Notes: generated from the letters alone by a model not told the origin. 64,000 nt of DNA from Gillisia sp. CAL575 (GCF_000403785.1 NZ_APHJ01000019.1:124001-188000); one strand, 5' to 3'; counted from the stretch's first letter, positions 52,309 to 60,902 are shown. Made by a program: numbers and translations.

Positions 52309-55300
52309 ATGAGTTACCATTTTAATGAAATTGAAGCCAAGTGGCAAAAATATTGGGCAGAGAACCAAACTTTTAAAGCGAAGAATAAAAGTGATCTGCC
52401 AAAATTCTATGTGTTGGATATGTTTCCTTATCCGTCTGGAGCAGGATTACACGTTGGTCATCCTCTAGGATATATAGCTAGCGATATTTATGCAAGATTC
52501 AAACGCCATAAAGGTTTTAACGTATTGCATCCTCAGGGATATGATAGTTTTGGATTGCCTGCAGAGCAATATGCCATTCAAACCGGTCAGCATCCTGCGA
52601 TCACTACGGAAGATAATATTAAAAGGTACCGCCAACAATTGGATCAAATTGGGTTTTCATTCGATTGGAGTAGAGAAGTGCGCACCAGTGAATCAGATTA
52701 TTATCGCTGGACACAATGGATCTTCATTCAGCTTTTTGATTCTTGGTACGATAAGGAAAATGATAAAGCTCAGCCAATCTCTATTTTGGAGACTATCTTT
52801 TTTGCTGAAGGGAATACAAATGTAAACGCTGTTTGTGATGAGGATGTGGAAGCTTTTTCTGCGGACGAATGGAATGCCTTTTCTTCTGAAGAAAAACAAA
52901 AGATCCTTTTAAAATATAGACTTACTTATTTAGCTGAAACCGAAGTGAACTGGTGCCCGGAATTGGGAACTGTGTTGGCTAATGATGAAATTGTGAATGG
53001 AGTTTCTGAACGTGGAGGATTTCCAGTAGTTCGAAAAAAGATGACACAGTGGAGTATGCGTATTTCAGCTTATGCTCAACGATTATTAGATGATTCTGAA
53101 GCTTTAGATTGGCCACAACCTCTTAAAGATTCTCAAACCAACTGGATTGGAAGATCTAAAGGGGCGCTTGTAAAGTTCCAGATCTTAAACTCATCCCATC
53201 CCCAACCCTTCCCAGAGGGAAGGGAGCCAAGATACCTTACAGGTGACCCTCAGATTTCCGGAGAACTTTTACATCGTGCTAAAGAAATGCGTAAAAAACC
53301 AACAGAAGGAGAAGCTATTTTATGGCAAAAATTAAAAGCAAAAAAACTGGATTCTAAATTTAGAAGACAACATCCAATTGATAGTTATATAGTTGATTTT
53401 GCGTGTCTTTCTAAAAAATTAATAATTGAAGTGGATGGAGAAATTCATCTTCAACAAAAAGAGAAAGATGGAGAGCGTGAACTTCAGCTAAATCAAAAGC
53501 TTGGATATAGAGTTTTAAGATTTACGAATCAGGAAGTGCTTGAAGATATTAATGAAGTAATAAATAAAATAGAGAATACGCTAAACTCCCTCTCTATTGG
53601 AGAGGGCTGGGGAGAGAATGAGACCAAAACTGACAATAAAAAACATATCTCCGTATTCACCACTCGCCCAGACACTATTTTTGGAGTTAGCTTTATGACG
53701 CTTGCTCCGGAACATGAATTGGTGCAGGAAATAACAACATCAGAACAAAAAGAAGCGGTAAACGCTTACATCGCAAAATCGGCTAAACGCAGCGAACGTG
53801 AGCGTATGGCAGATGTAAAGACCATAAGTGGTGAATTTACAGGTGCATACGCTATTCATCCACTAAGCGGGGAGAAAATTCCAGTTTGGATTGGAGATTA
53901 TGTATTGGCAGGTTATGGAACAGGGGCAGTAATGTCGGTGCCATGTGGAGATCAGCGGGATTACGATTTCGCTAAGCATTTTGGATTGCCTATCCCTAAT
54001 ATCTTTGAGGGAATAGATATTTCTGAAGAGGCTTATGCTGAAAAAGATGGAACTAAGATCGCGAACAGTGATTTCTTAACTGGACTAGCTTATAAAGAAG
54101 CAACGCAAAAAGCAATTGAAGCCTTAGAAGCAGTGAATGCTGGAAAAGGAAAGATCAATTATAGATTGCGCGATGCCGTGTTTTCCAGACAGCGTTATTG
54201 GGGAGAGCCATTTCCTGTGTATTATGTTAATGGTTTACCGCAAATGATCGCAGAGGAACATTTGCCATTAAAATTACCAGAAGTGGAAAAATACCTGCCA
54301 ACTGAAGAAGGGGAGCCGCCATTAGGTCGCGCTACAACTTGGGCATGGGATTCAAATAAAAATAAAATTGTATCTAACGAGATGCTGAAACAAGTTCAGC
54401 ATGACGGAACTCAAAATGATGTCACCCCGAGCGGAGTCGAGGGGTCTTCAGGCAAAGGGATTTATCCTTTAGAACTAAACACAATGCCAGGTTGGGCTGG
54501 AAGTTCGTGGTATTTCTTTAGATATATGGATGCCGATAACGAGGAGATATTTGTTTCAGAAGAAGCTCAGAAATACTGGGAAAATGTAGATCTATATATT
54601 GGTGGGAGCGAGCATGCTACGGGACATTTACTATATTCCAGATTTTGGACGAAATTCTTATATGACCGCGGAATGGTTTCAGTTAAAGAACCTTTTAAAA
54701 AACTCATCAATCAAGGGATGATCCTTGGAATGAGTGCAATGGTTTATAGAATAGAAGGAGAAAACACCTTTATTTCTAAAGGATTAATAGAAGGTAAATC
54801 TGTTCAACCTATCCATGCAGATGTTTCTTTTATAAATTCATCTGACGAATTAGATGTGGAAGCCTTTAAAAGCTGGAGACCGGAATTTGCAGATGCTAAA
54901 TTCATTCTAGAGAACGGAAAGTATGTAGTTGGAAGAGAAGTCGAAAAAATGTCTAAGTCCAAATACAATGTGGTAAGTCCAGACGAGATCTGTTCTCAAT
55001 ATGGTGCAGATACTTTGCGTATGTACGAAATGTTCTTGGGTCCATTAGAGCAAGCAAAACCTTGGAATACAGCCGGGATAACTGGAGTTCATAATTTCTT
55101 AAAGAAAATGTGGAAGCTTTATCATAACGATGAGGTGTTTGCTGTTTCAGAGGAAAAAGCTTCAGCCGATTCTATGAAGACTTTGCATAAGACCATTAAA
55201 AAGGTCACGGAAGATATAGAAGAGTTCAGTTTTAATACTTCGGTATCTACATTTATGATCTGTGTAAATGAGTTAACAGCTCAAAAATGCAATCAGCGTG

Positions 55301-55626
55301 AGCTCTTAGAGCCGTTAGCTATATTAATTGCCCCTTATGCGCCACATATTGCAGAAGAACTTTGGAGTAAATTAGGTCACGACTCTTCTATTACAACCGC
55401 AGAATACCCTGTTTACAAGGAAAGCTATTTAGTAGAAAGCAGCAAGGATTATCCCATTTCCTTTAATGGAAAAATGAGGTTTACTATGGAGTTGCCTTTA
55501 GAAATGGGTAGAGATGAAATTGAAAAAGCTGTGATGGCAGATGAGCGTACCCAAAAGCAATTGGATGGTAGAGCTCCTAAAAAGGTGATCGTTGTTCCAG
55601 GTAAGATCGTGAATATTGTGGGCTAG
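52309..55626 (+). CDS. leuS: leucyl-tRNA synthetase with in-frame DUF559 nuclease insertion and a repeat insertion
   Basis: 1105 residues, well above the ~930-960 expected for Bacteroidota LeuRS. The class I core is intact: HIGH-type HVGH in YPSGAGLHVGHPLGY, the KMSKS motif at ~K880 (EKMSKSKYN), the FTTRPDTIFG editing-domain motif at ~450, and a C-terminal anticodon domain. Two in-frame insertions add ~168 residues: residues ~295-437 (a DUF559 nuclease domain) and ~690-714 (a palindromic repeat). The first lies at the start of the CP1 editing domain between KFQI and HISVFTTR; the second lies before GIYPLELNTMPGWAGSSW in the catalytic half. The frame is open throughout. Whether the insert is spliced, cleaved or tolerated is unknown. 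Confidence 0.92.
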   Translation: MSYHFNEIEAKWQKYWAENQTFKAKNKSDLPKFYVLDMFPYPSGAGLHVGHPLGYIASDIYARFKRHKGFNVLHPQGYDSFGLPAEQYAIQTGQHPAITTEDNIKRYRQQLDQIGFSFDWSREVRTSESDYYRWTQWIFIQLFDSWYDKENDKAQPISILETIFFAEGNTNVNAVCDEDVEAFSADEWNAFSSEEKQKILLKYRLTYLAETEVNWCPELGTVLANDEIVNGVSERGGFPVVRKKMTQWSMRISAYAQRLLDDSEALDWPQPLKDSQTNWIGRSKGALVKFQILNSSHPQPFPEGREPRYLTGDPQISGELLHRAKEMRKKPTEGEAILWQKLKAKKLDSKFRRQHPIDSYIVDFACLSKKLIIEVDGEIHLQQKEKDGERELQLNQKLGYRVLRFTNQEVLEDINEVINKIENTLNSLSIGEGWGENETKTDNKKHISVFTTRPDTIFGVSFMTLAPEHELVQEITTSEQKEAVNAYIAKSAKRSERERMADVKTISGEFTGAYAIHPLSGEKIPVWIGDYVLAGYGTGAVMSVPCGDQRDYDFAKHFGLPIPNIFEGIDISEEAYAEKDGTKIANSDFLTGLAYKEATQKAIEALEAVNAGKGKINYRLRDAVFSRQRYWGEPFPVYYVNGLPQMIAEEHLPLKLPEVEKYLPTEEGEPPLGRATTWAWDSNKNKIVSNEMLKQVQHDGTQNDVTPSGVEGSSGKGIYPLELNTMPGWAGSSWYFFRYMDADNEEIFVSEEAQKYWENVDLYIGGSEHATGHLLYSRFWTKFLYDRGMVSVKEPFKKLINQGMILGMSAMVYRIEGENTFISKGLIEGKSVQPIHADVSFINSSDELDVEAFKSWRPEFADAKFILENGKYVVGREVEKMSKSKYNVVSPDEICSQYGADTLRMYEMFLGPLEQAKPWNTAGITGVHNFLKKMWKLYHNDEVFAVSEEKASADSMKTLHKTIKKVTEDIEEFSFNTSVSTFMICVNELTAQKCNQRELLEPLAILIAPYAPHIAEELWSKLGHDSSITTAEYPVYKESYLVESSKDYPISFNGKMRFTMELPLEMGRDEIEKAVMADERTQKQLDGRAPKKVIVVPGKIVNIVG
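53188..53619 (+). mobile_element. DUF559 (Vsr-like PDDEXK) nuclease cassette in-frame within leuS, bounded by inverted repeats
   Basis: The cassette encodes residues ~295-437 of the LeuS chain. Left repeat 53196-53225 (CATCCCCAACCCTTCCCAGA...) and right repeat 53586-53616 (CTCCCTCTCTATTGGAGAGG...) are imperfect inverted copies, each also palindromic. Between them a complete DUF559 domain is read: RAKEMRKKPTEGEAILWQKL, KFRRQHPI, D363 in YIVDFAC, and E374/D376 in IIEVDGEIH, then RVLRFTNQEVLEDI. Free-standing DUF559 proteins have the same order. No start codon is needed, since it is translated as part of LeuS. Confidence 0.8.
54376..54450 (+). repeat. palindromic repeat inserted in-frame in leuS
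   Basis: ATGCTGAA-acaag-TTCAGCAT is a perfect 8-bp-arm hairpin, followed by TCACCCCGAGCGGAGTCGAG, which carries the GAGCGGAGTCGAG core seen at 58751-58794 and in other intergenic copies. It encodes about 25 residues (NEMLKQVQHDGTQNDVTPSG...) absent from ordinary LeuS at this place. Confidence 0.7.
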
Positions 55627-55644
55627 GTTTTAGCTTTTTAGCAG

Positions 55645-55675
55645 TTGTATTAATAAATGCCTTTAGTTATATTTG
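55645..55675 (+). promoter_or_regulatory. promoter directly abutting the DUF4230 start codon
   Basis: TTG at 55645-55647, 20 bp, then TATATTTG at 55668-55675. The ATG is at 55680, where transcription should begin, so the mRNA may be leaderless. Confidence 0.55.
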
Positions 55676-55679
55676 ATAT

Positions 55680-56294
55680 ATGGAGTATCTTTTTATAGGA
55701 CTTGCCGCAGGAGCCATTTTGGCCTATTTTTTATTTTCAAAACTAAATAGCCAAAAAAGTAAATCTAGAGCAGATGAACAGTCTATTATTTTGATGGATA
55801 AGATCAAAAGTGTGTGCAAGTTTATCTCTGTTGAAGGAGATTTTTCTGAGATCTACCATTACGAGAATCTTAAAGAGAAATATGTAAGCTTACTCTTAGG
55901 AAAGAAAAAAGCAATCATTCTTATCACCGCAAAAGCACATGTAGGTTTCGATCTTAGTAAAGTGAGGATGGATAGCGATATTGAGAATAAGAAAATCATC
56001 CTAACCAATTTCCCTAAGCCTGAGCTACTCACTGTAGAAACCGATTTTAAATATTACGATAAGCGTGAAGGTTGGGCTAATCCTTTTACTACTTCAGATC
56101 TTACCGATATTAGCAGAGATTCAAAAAAACATATTGTAGATAAGATCCCGCAAAGCGGATTGCTTGAAAAAGCAGAAAAAGAAGCTTTGGGAACTATTCT
56201 TTTGATGGAGAAAATCGTGGAAACCATAGGTTGGAAATTAGATTACACCGCCTTGGAAATGGCTTCTGAAGAGCCAGCGAAGATTTCGAAGTAG
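55680..56294 (+). CDS. DUF4230 protein with N-terminal membrane anchor
   Basis: 204 residues. One hydrophobic helix at residues ~2-20 (FIGLAAGAILAYFLFSKL) followed by a cytoplasmic or periplasmic DUF4230 domain with KFISVEGDFSEIYHYE, KKAIILITAKAHVGFDLSKV and a C-terminal helix (LGTILLMEKIVETIGW). Function unknown. Follows leuS by 53 bp. Confidence 0.75.
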   Translation: MEYLFIGLAAGAILAYFLFSKLNSQKSKSRADEQSIILMDKIKSVCKFISVEGDFSEIYHYENLKEKYVSLLLGKKKAIILITAKAHVGFDLSKVRMDSDIENKKIILTNFPKPELLTVETDFKYYDKREGWANPFTTSDLTDISRDSKKHIVDKIPQSGLLEKAEKEALGTILLMEKIVETIGWKLDYTALEMASEEPAKISK

Positions 56295-56551
56295 GTTTGC
56301 CGAACTATCCCGATAGTATAGAGATACCGAAGTATGCGGTTTAGTTAAAAAAGACTTCGACAAGCTCAGACCGACTTTTGTTAAAGGGAATATATTGATG
56401 GTATGTCAAATTGAGCCTGTAAAAGTTTGATTCTTATCAAAGTTTTTTCAATAAGCTCAACTGAAAAATGTTTAAAAACATCATTTCGAGCGGGATCGAG
56501 AAATCTCAGAATTTCTACATACCCTAAAAGAGCGAAATAATCTTAGAAATT
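56295..56551. repeat. gap made of several palindromic repeat remnants
   Basis: About 257 bp with no gene. Contains ATCCCGATAGTAT (56306-56318), a TTCGACAAGCTCAGACCGAC element (56353-56372), a related TCAATAAGCTCAACTGA (56448-56464), and TTTCGAGCGGGATCGAGAAA (56484-56503), all resembling the GAGCG/GTCGA repeat family. Likely a repeated-insertion hotspot. Confidence 0.55.
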
Positions 56552-56911
56552 ATGGACATTGAAACATATAGAGATTATTGTCTGTCTAAAAAAGGAGTAA
56601 CTGAGAGTTTACCCTTTGGGCCGGATAGTCTTGTGATTAAGATAATGGGAAAGATCTTTACAATTGCTTCTTTAGATGAGGTTCCTTTGCGAGTAAATCT
56701 AAAATGTGATCCAGAGAGGGCTATTAATCTTCGCGAGAAATATCCAGATAATATTTTGTCAGGATATCATATGAATAAAAAACACTGGAATACTTTGGTC
56801 TTGGATGGGAGTCTTCAAAAAACACTTATCTTCGAGCTCGTAGATCACTCCTATAATTTGGTCCATCAAGGTTTAACCAGAAAACTAAAAGAGGAGCTGG
56901 ATTTACTATAA
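56552..56911 (+). CDS. MmcQ/YjbR family DNA-binding-like protein
   Basis: 119 residues. Compact YjbR fold: DIETYRDYCLSKKGVTESLPFG, VLRVNLKCDPERAINLREKYP-type LRVNLKCDPERA, GYHMNKKHWNTL, LVDHSYNLVHQGLTRKLK. Family members bind DNA with a double-wing fold; no function assigned here. 18 bp upstream of the MutS-like gene. Confidence 0.82.
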   Translation: MDIETYRDYCLSKKGVTESLPFGPDSLVIKIMGKIFTIASLDEVPLRVNLKCDPERAINLREKYPDNILSGYHMNKKHWNTLVLDGSLQKTLIFELVDHSYNLVHQGLTRKLKEELDLL

Positions 56912-56929
56912 TTATAGCTTTTAAATTTC

Positions 56930-58699
56930 ATGACAGCATTCGATTTTTATACGCAAGAAAAGACAACCCAGAATAAGCATTTAAAAGAGGCCAACAAGCA
57001 ATTGAATTTGTCTAGCATGTTGCGCCTAATCTTATTTCTAGGTACCGCTTTTGGTATCTATTACTTCTATCCAGATTGGAAGATTGCCGCTTTAATTGGA
57101 GTGGTAGGTTTTGGGATCTTTTTATTTCTGGTTTCGCGTCATTCAGATCTTAAGTACAAGCGCAATAAAATTGATGAACTTGTAAAACTCAATGAAACCG
57201 AATTGGAAGTTCTAAACAGAAATTTTTCTCATTTAGCAACCGGAAAAGAATTCGAAGATCATGATCATCCTTTTAGTCAAGATATAGATTTATTTGGAAA
57301 AGGATCTTTCTTCCAATATTTAAACAGAACTTCCTTAAAAGATGGAAAGAAAAAGTTAGCAGCTATTTTTACTGAAAACTCCATAGAAAATATTGAACAA
57401 AAGCAAGAAGCTATAAAGGAATTGGCTGAAAAAGCAACTTGGAGGCAGGAATTTTCTGCGGTTGCTAAGTTGGTTAAAACCGAAACTAATTCTTCTAATG
57501 TGCTAGCTTGGTTAGCCACTTACAAAACATTTGTTCCTAAATTTATGTTTTATCTAAGCTGGGTCTTTACGGCAATTTCGATATTACTAATAGCTGGGTA
57601 TTATACCCAAATGGTTAATGGGTGGTTTGTCTTTGCCTGGTTTTTAGTAGGCTGGGGAATCACGGGGATCTATGTGAAGAAGATAAATGTGATGGCAAAT
57701 AATGTGGGGAAAGTACAGGATACTTTTCATCAGTATTATCAGTTGTTAGGAATGATCGAGTCTGTTACTTTTAAATCGGAGATCTTAAAAGAGCAACAAT
57801 TAGCTGTAAAAGCGGAAGCGACAAAAGCGTCTAAATTATTGAAATCGTTTTCCAAAGCCATCGATGCTTTAGATCAGCGAAATAACGCCATTTTCATCGC
57901 TATAGGCAACGGGTTTCTTTTGTGGGATCTAAGACAATCGGTACGACTTGAGAAATGGATCCTTGCTCATCATAAGAATGTAAAGAGCTGGTTCGAGGTG
58001 ATCGAATTTATAGATGCTTATAACAGTCTTGGAAATTTCGCATTTAATCATGCATACTATAGTTTCCCTGAGATTCAAAAAGACCAGGCTATTATAAAGG
58101 CTGAAAAATTGGGACATCCATTATTAAATCCAGAAAAGAGAGTCGATAATGATATGCTTTTAGAGAATGAACATTTTATGATCATTACTGGAGCTAATAT
58201 GGCAGGGAAAAGTACCTTTCTAAGAACCGTTTCACTTCACATAGTAATGGCAAATATTGGACTTCCTGTTTGTGCTGAAAAAAGTGAGTATACTCCAATC
58301 AAGTTAATCACAAGTATGAGAACCACAGATTCGCTGAGTGATGATGAGTCTTATTTCTTTTCAGAATTAAAGCGTTTACAGTATATCGTAAATGAAATTC
58401 AGGAAGATAAATACTTTATCATTTTAGATGAAATACTGAAGGGAACAAATAGCACAGATAAAGCGATTGGTTCCAGAAAATTTATTCAAAAATTGGTAAA
58501 ATCTAAGTCCACAGGAATTATCGCTACCCATGATCTAAGTTTATGTGAGGTTGCAGATGAACTGAATCAAGTAGAAAATCACTATTTTGATGCAGAGATC
58601 GTAAATGACGAGTTGTTTTTCGATTATAAGTTTAAAGAGGGAGTTTGCCAGAATATGAATGCTTCTTTCCTTTTGAAGAAAATGAACATCGTAGACTAG
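56930..58699 (+). CDS. membrane-anchored MutS-family ATPase
   Basis: 589 residues. Two pairs of hydrophobic helices: about 30-47 and 52-67, and about 203-220 and 232-250. The MutS core and ATPase follow: Walker A GANMAGKSTFLRTVS at ~420-434, IKLITSMRTTDSLSDDESYFFSELKRL (split), Walker B FIILDEILKGTNSTDKA, and ATHDLSLCEVA. The mismatch-binding domain I is missing, so it is not a canonical MutS and the ATPase may act at the membrane. Close to MmcQ/YjbR upstream. Function not known. Confidence 0.8.
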   Translation: MTAFDFYTQEKTTQNKHLKEANKQLNLSSMLRLILFLGTAFGIYYFYPDWKIAALIGVVGFGIFLFLVSRHSDLKYKRNKIDELVKLNETELEVLNRNFSHLATGKEFEDHDHPFSQDIDLFGKGSFFQYLNRTSLKDGKKKLAAIFTENSIENIEQKQEAIKELAEKATWRQEFSAVAKLVKTETNSSNVLAWLATYKTFVPKFMFYLSWVFTAISILLIAGYYTQMVNGWFVFAWFLVGWGITGIYVKKINVMANNVGKVQDTFHQYYQLLGMIESVTFKSEILKEQQLAVKAEATKASKLLKSFSKAIDALDQRNNAIFIAIGNGFLLWDLRQSVRLEKWILAHHKNVKSWFEVIEFIDAYNSLGNFAFNHAYYSFPEIQKDQAIIKAEKLGHPLLNPEKRVDNDMLLENEHFMIITGANMAGKSTFLRTVSLHIVMANIGLPVCAEKSEYTPIKLITSMRTTDSLSDDESYFFSELKRLQYIVNEIQEDKYFIILDEILKGTNSTDKAIGSRKFIQKLVKSKSTGIIATHDLSLCEVADELNQVENHYFDAEIVNDELFFDYKFKEGVCQNMNASFLLKKMNIVD

Positions 58700-58750
58700 G
58701 TCGCACTGCGGCTTTTTTAATTTTTAGTTTATGATGTTTTGGACTGACAT

Positions 58751-58794
58751 ATCGAGCGGAGTCGAGATATCGAAGCATCTCGACTCCGCTCGAT
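58751..58794. repeat. perfect 18-bp inverted repeat (palindromic repeat family, best copy)
   Basis: ATCGAGCGGAGTCGAGAT and ATCTCGACTCCGCTCGAT are exact inverse complements around the loop ATCGAAGC. Located in the MutS-like to glycosyltransferase gap; the upstream ORF start near 58731 would have read through it and was rejected. Confidence 0.9.
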
Positions 58795-58826
58795 GTGACC
58801 ACGAAAACTTAATCACTTATTCCTCT

Positions 58827-60206
58827 ATGAAGCACTTTTTCCAGCAACATAAAATGTCGCTTTTGCTTATTGCAACTACTGCGGTATTTTATTTTTCTCT
58901 TGCGTACCACTTGGAACGGTCTGATTTTATAAAACTTATCGGACTTTATTCGGGAGCATTTTATTTAAGTTGGAAGCTTTATACTATTGAAAAGGTAAAC
59001 TTTTGGTTTCTTGCCGGTGCAATGCTGTTGTTTAGGTTGGTATTTATGGGTGCAATTCCTAACCTTTCTCAAGATTTCTATAGATTTATTTGGGATGGTA
59101 GAATGACAGCCGCAGGATTCAATCCATATTTATATTTGCCAGAAAATTTAATAGAATTGGGAACGGCTCCAATTGCTCAGGCCAAAGAATTGTTTGATGG
59201 AATGGGATCGCTTAATGCAAGTCATTATACTAATTACCCACCCTTAAATCAGTTATTATTTGCATTAGCAGGACTTGTTGCTGGGAAGAGCATACTAGGT
59301 TCTGTCATAGTTTTGAGGACGTTAATAATTGCCGCTGATATTGGGGTGTTGTACTTCGGAAGAAAACTACTGGTAAATCTTAAATTTCCGGAATCCAGAA
59401 TATTTCTATATCTGCTGAATCCTTTTATAATTATAGAACTCACCGGAAATCTTCATTTTGAAGGGGTAATGGTTTTCTTTCTAGTTTGGAGTTTGTATTT
59501 ACTTCAGCAAAAAAAATGGATAGGAAGTGCGGTTATTTTTGCTTGTTCTGTACTTCTGAAATTGGTTCCATTACTTTTCTTGCCAATTTTCTTTGGTTAT
59601 TTTATTTATAAAAAAGAGAATATTCCAAACGCTGAGAACGGTGAAAAACTTGGGCTTACTAAATTATTTGGGTTTTATTCAATTATCGGGATTACAGTAA
59701 TACTGGGGTTTTTACCCATTTTATCTTCGGAATTCATAGAAAATTTTCTGGCTACGATCGGCCTCTGGTTTCAGAAATTCGAATTTAATGCTAGCTTCTA
59801 CTATATCGTACGATGGGTAGGATTTCAAGTTAAGGGTTATAATATTATAGAAACCGCAGGAAAAGCGCTCCCGTTGGTTACAATTGCGATATTGGTAGGC
59901 CTGTCGCTCATTAGAAAAAACAATTCACTTGAAAAGTTGATAACTGCGATGCTTTTTGGCTTTACAGCTTATTTATTTTTTTCTACTACGGTTCATCCGT
60001 GGTATCTGGCAATTCCTTTAATGCTTTCCATTTTCACAAACTATAAATATCTATATGTTTGGAGCTTTCTGGTGATCTTAAGTTATAGCGCATATACTGT
60101 AAACGGATTTCAAGAAAACCTCTGGCTGGTAGCTGTGGAATATTTAATTGTATTTGGGGTGTTAGGTTGGGAACTTTTCAGCAGAAAAAAATTAGAAAAG
60201 ATTTAA
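58827..60206 (+). CDS. polytopic GT-C-type glycosyltransferase
   Basis: 459 residues from ATG 58827 (MKHFFQQHKMSLLLIATTAV); an earlier start at 58731 would encode the palindromic repeat. About 11 hydrophobic helices; the first extracytoplasmic loop has PNLSQDFYRFIWDGRMTAAGFNPYLY (split: SQDFYRFIWDGR), with the acidic residue expected of GT-C enzymes, and PFIIIELTGNLHFEGV. A mannosyltransferase-like polyprenol-dependent enzyme is likely, substrate unknown. Overlaps LAB_N gene by 4 bp tail-to-tail. Confidence 0.78.
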   Translation: MKHFFQQHKMSLLLIATTAVFYFSLAYHLERSDFIKLIGLYSGAFYLSWKLYTIEKVNFWFLAGAMLLFRLVFMGAIPNLSQDFYRFIWDGRMTAAGFNPYLYLPENLIELGTAPIAQAKELFDGMGSLNASHYTNYPPLNQLLFALAGLVAGKSILGSVIVLRTLIIAADIGVLYFGRKLLVNLKFPESRIFLYLLNPFIIIELTGNLHFEGVMVFFLVWSLYLLQQKKWIGSAVIFACSVLLKLVPLLFLPIFFGYFIYKKENIPNAENGEKLGLTKLFGFYSIIGITVILGFLPILSSEFIENFLATIGLWFQKFEFNASFYYIVRWVGFQVKGYNIIETAGKALPLVTIAILVGLSLIRKNNSLEKLITAMLFGFTAYLFFSTTVHPWYLAIPLMLSIFTNYKYLYVWSFLVILSYSAYTVNGFQENLWLVAVEYLIVFGVLGWELFSRKKLEKI

Positions 60207-60829
60207 TTGTTGTTCTTTTTAATCAAGAATAAATTTCTAATATAAACCATAGATCCAAAAAAGTGGGCAGCTAATAAAACGGGATCTTTTCTGAAAATAG
60301 CATAAGTGAAAATAAGCGCAGAGCCACTAAGACTTAAGATCCAAAAGCCTTTAGGTAAGCTGGATTTATTGTGTTTTTCAGAATAGATCCATTGGTAAAT
60401 AAATCGGCCGGTGTACACCAATTGCCCAATAATTCCCAAGATAATTAGCCAAAGAGCTATATTTTCATTCTGCAAAAAATCACTCCATTGTTTTTGACTA
60501 TATAAAAGCAAATAGCCAGCAATTAGAACAGGAGCGAGAAATACCGTGATCTTGAAGATCAATCTGGAACTTTTCCATTCCTCTTGAAGCTTTAAGTTCC
60601 TGAAATAAACACCATAGATTAATATCTGGCCAATCATAATTGGTAGATCTTCTCTAAGATATCCATAAATAAAGAGTAGGATAGCGGCTAGCAGACTCAA
60701 TTTCCAATAAAGAGTGGGAGTTTTTATTTTTTTAGCTTTTTCAGAAAGTAGCCATTGGGTGATCAATCTTGTAGAAAATAGCATTTGCGCAAAGAATCCT
60801 ATCCCGTAAATAATCCAATCATTCCTCAT
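60203..60829 (-). CDS. lipid A biosynthesis N-terminal (LAB_N) domain protein
   Basis: 208 residues with two tandem LAB_N repeats: GFFAQMLFSTRLITQWLLSEKA (residues ~11-32) and IGQLVYTGRFIYQWIYSEKH (~135-154), each with three hydrophobic helices. The domain is otherwise fused to LpxB; stand-alone proteins occur in many bacteria, function unclear. It follows a terminator after the deoxyhypusine-synthase gene. Confidence 0.85.
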   Translation of the reverse strand: MRNDWIIYGIGFFAQMLFSTRLITQWLLSEKAKKIKTPTLYWKLSLLAAILLFIYGYLREDLPIMIGQILIYGVYFRNLKLQEEWKSSRLIFKITVFLAPVLIAGYLLLYSQKQWSDFLQNENIALWLIILGIIGQLVYTGRFIYQWIYSEKHNKSSLPKGFWILSLSGSALIFTYAIFRKDPVLLAAHFFGSMVYIRNLFLIKKNNN

Positions 60830-60847
60830 TTAAAACTAATTAAATTT

Positions 60848-60883
60848 AAAAAGCTGCCAATCTATGAAGATTAGCAGCTTTTT
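60848..60883. terminator. Rho-independent terminator after the polyamine operon
   Basis: AAAAAGCTGCCAATCT and AGATTAGCAGCTTTTT with one mismatch and a 4-nt loop, A- and T-rich sides. Confidence 0.9.
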
Positions 60884-60902
60884 AAATATTTTTCATCAAG
60901 AT

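Noticed and set aside
53188-53619. Intein in leuS
   Set aside because: No N-terminal Cys/Ser splice block, no HN at the C-terminal junction and no HINT motifs; the domain is a nuclease alone.
53188-54450. Frameshift or chimeric assembly in leuS
   Set aside because: The reading frame continues on both sides and inserted segments end at repeat borders; a true frameshift is not needed. Assembly error can only be ruled out by reads.
58731-58826. Upstream start for the glycosyltransferase
   Set aside because: It would translate the palindromic repeat; the downstream ATG at 58827 gives a membrane-protein-like N-terminus.
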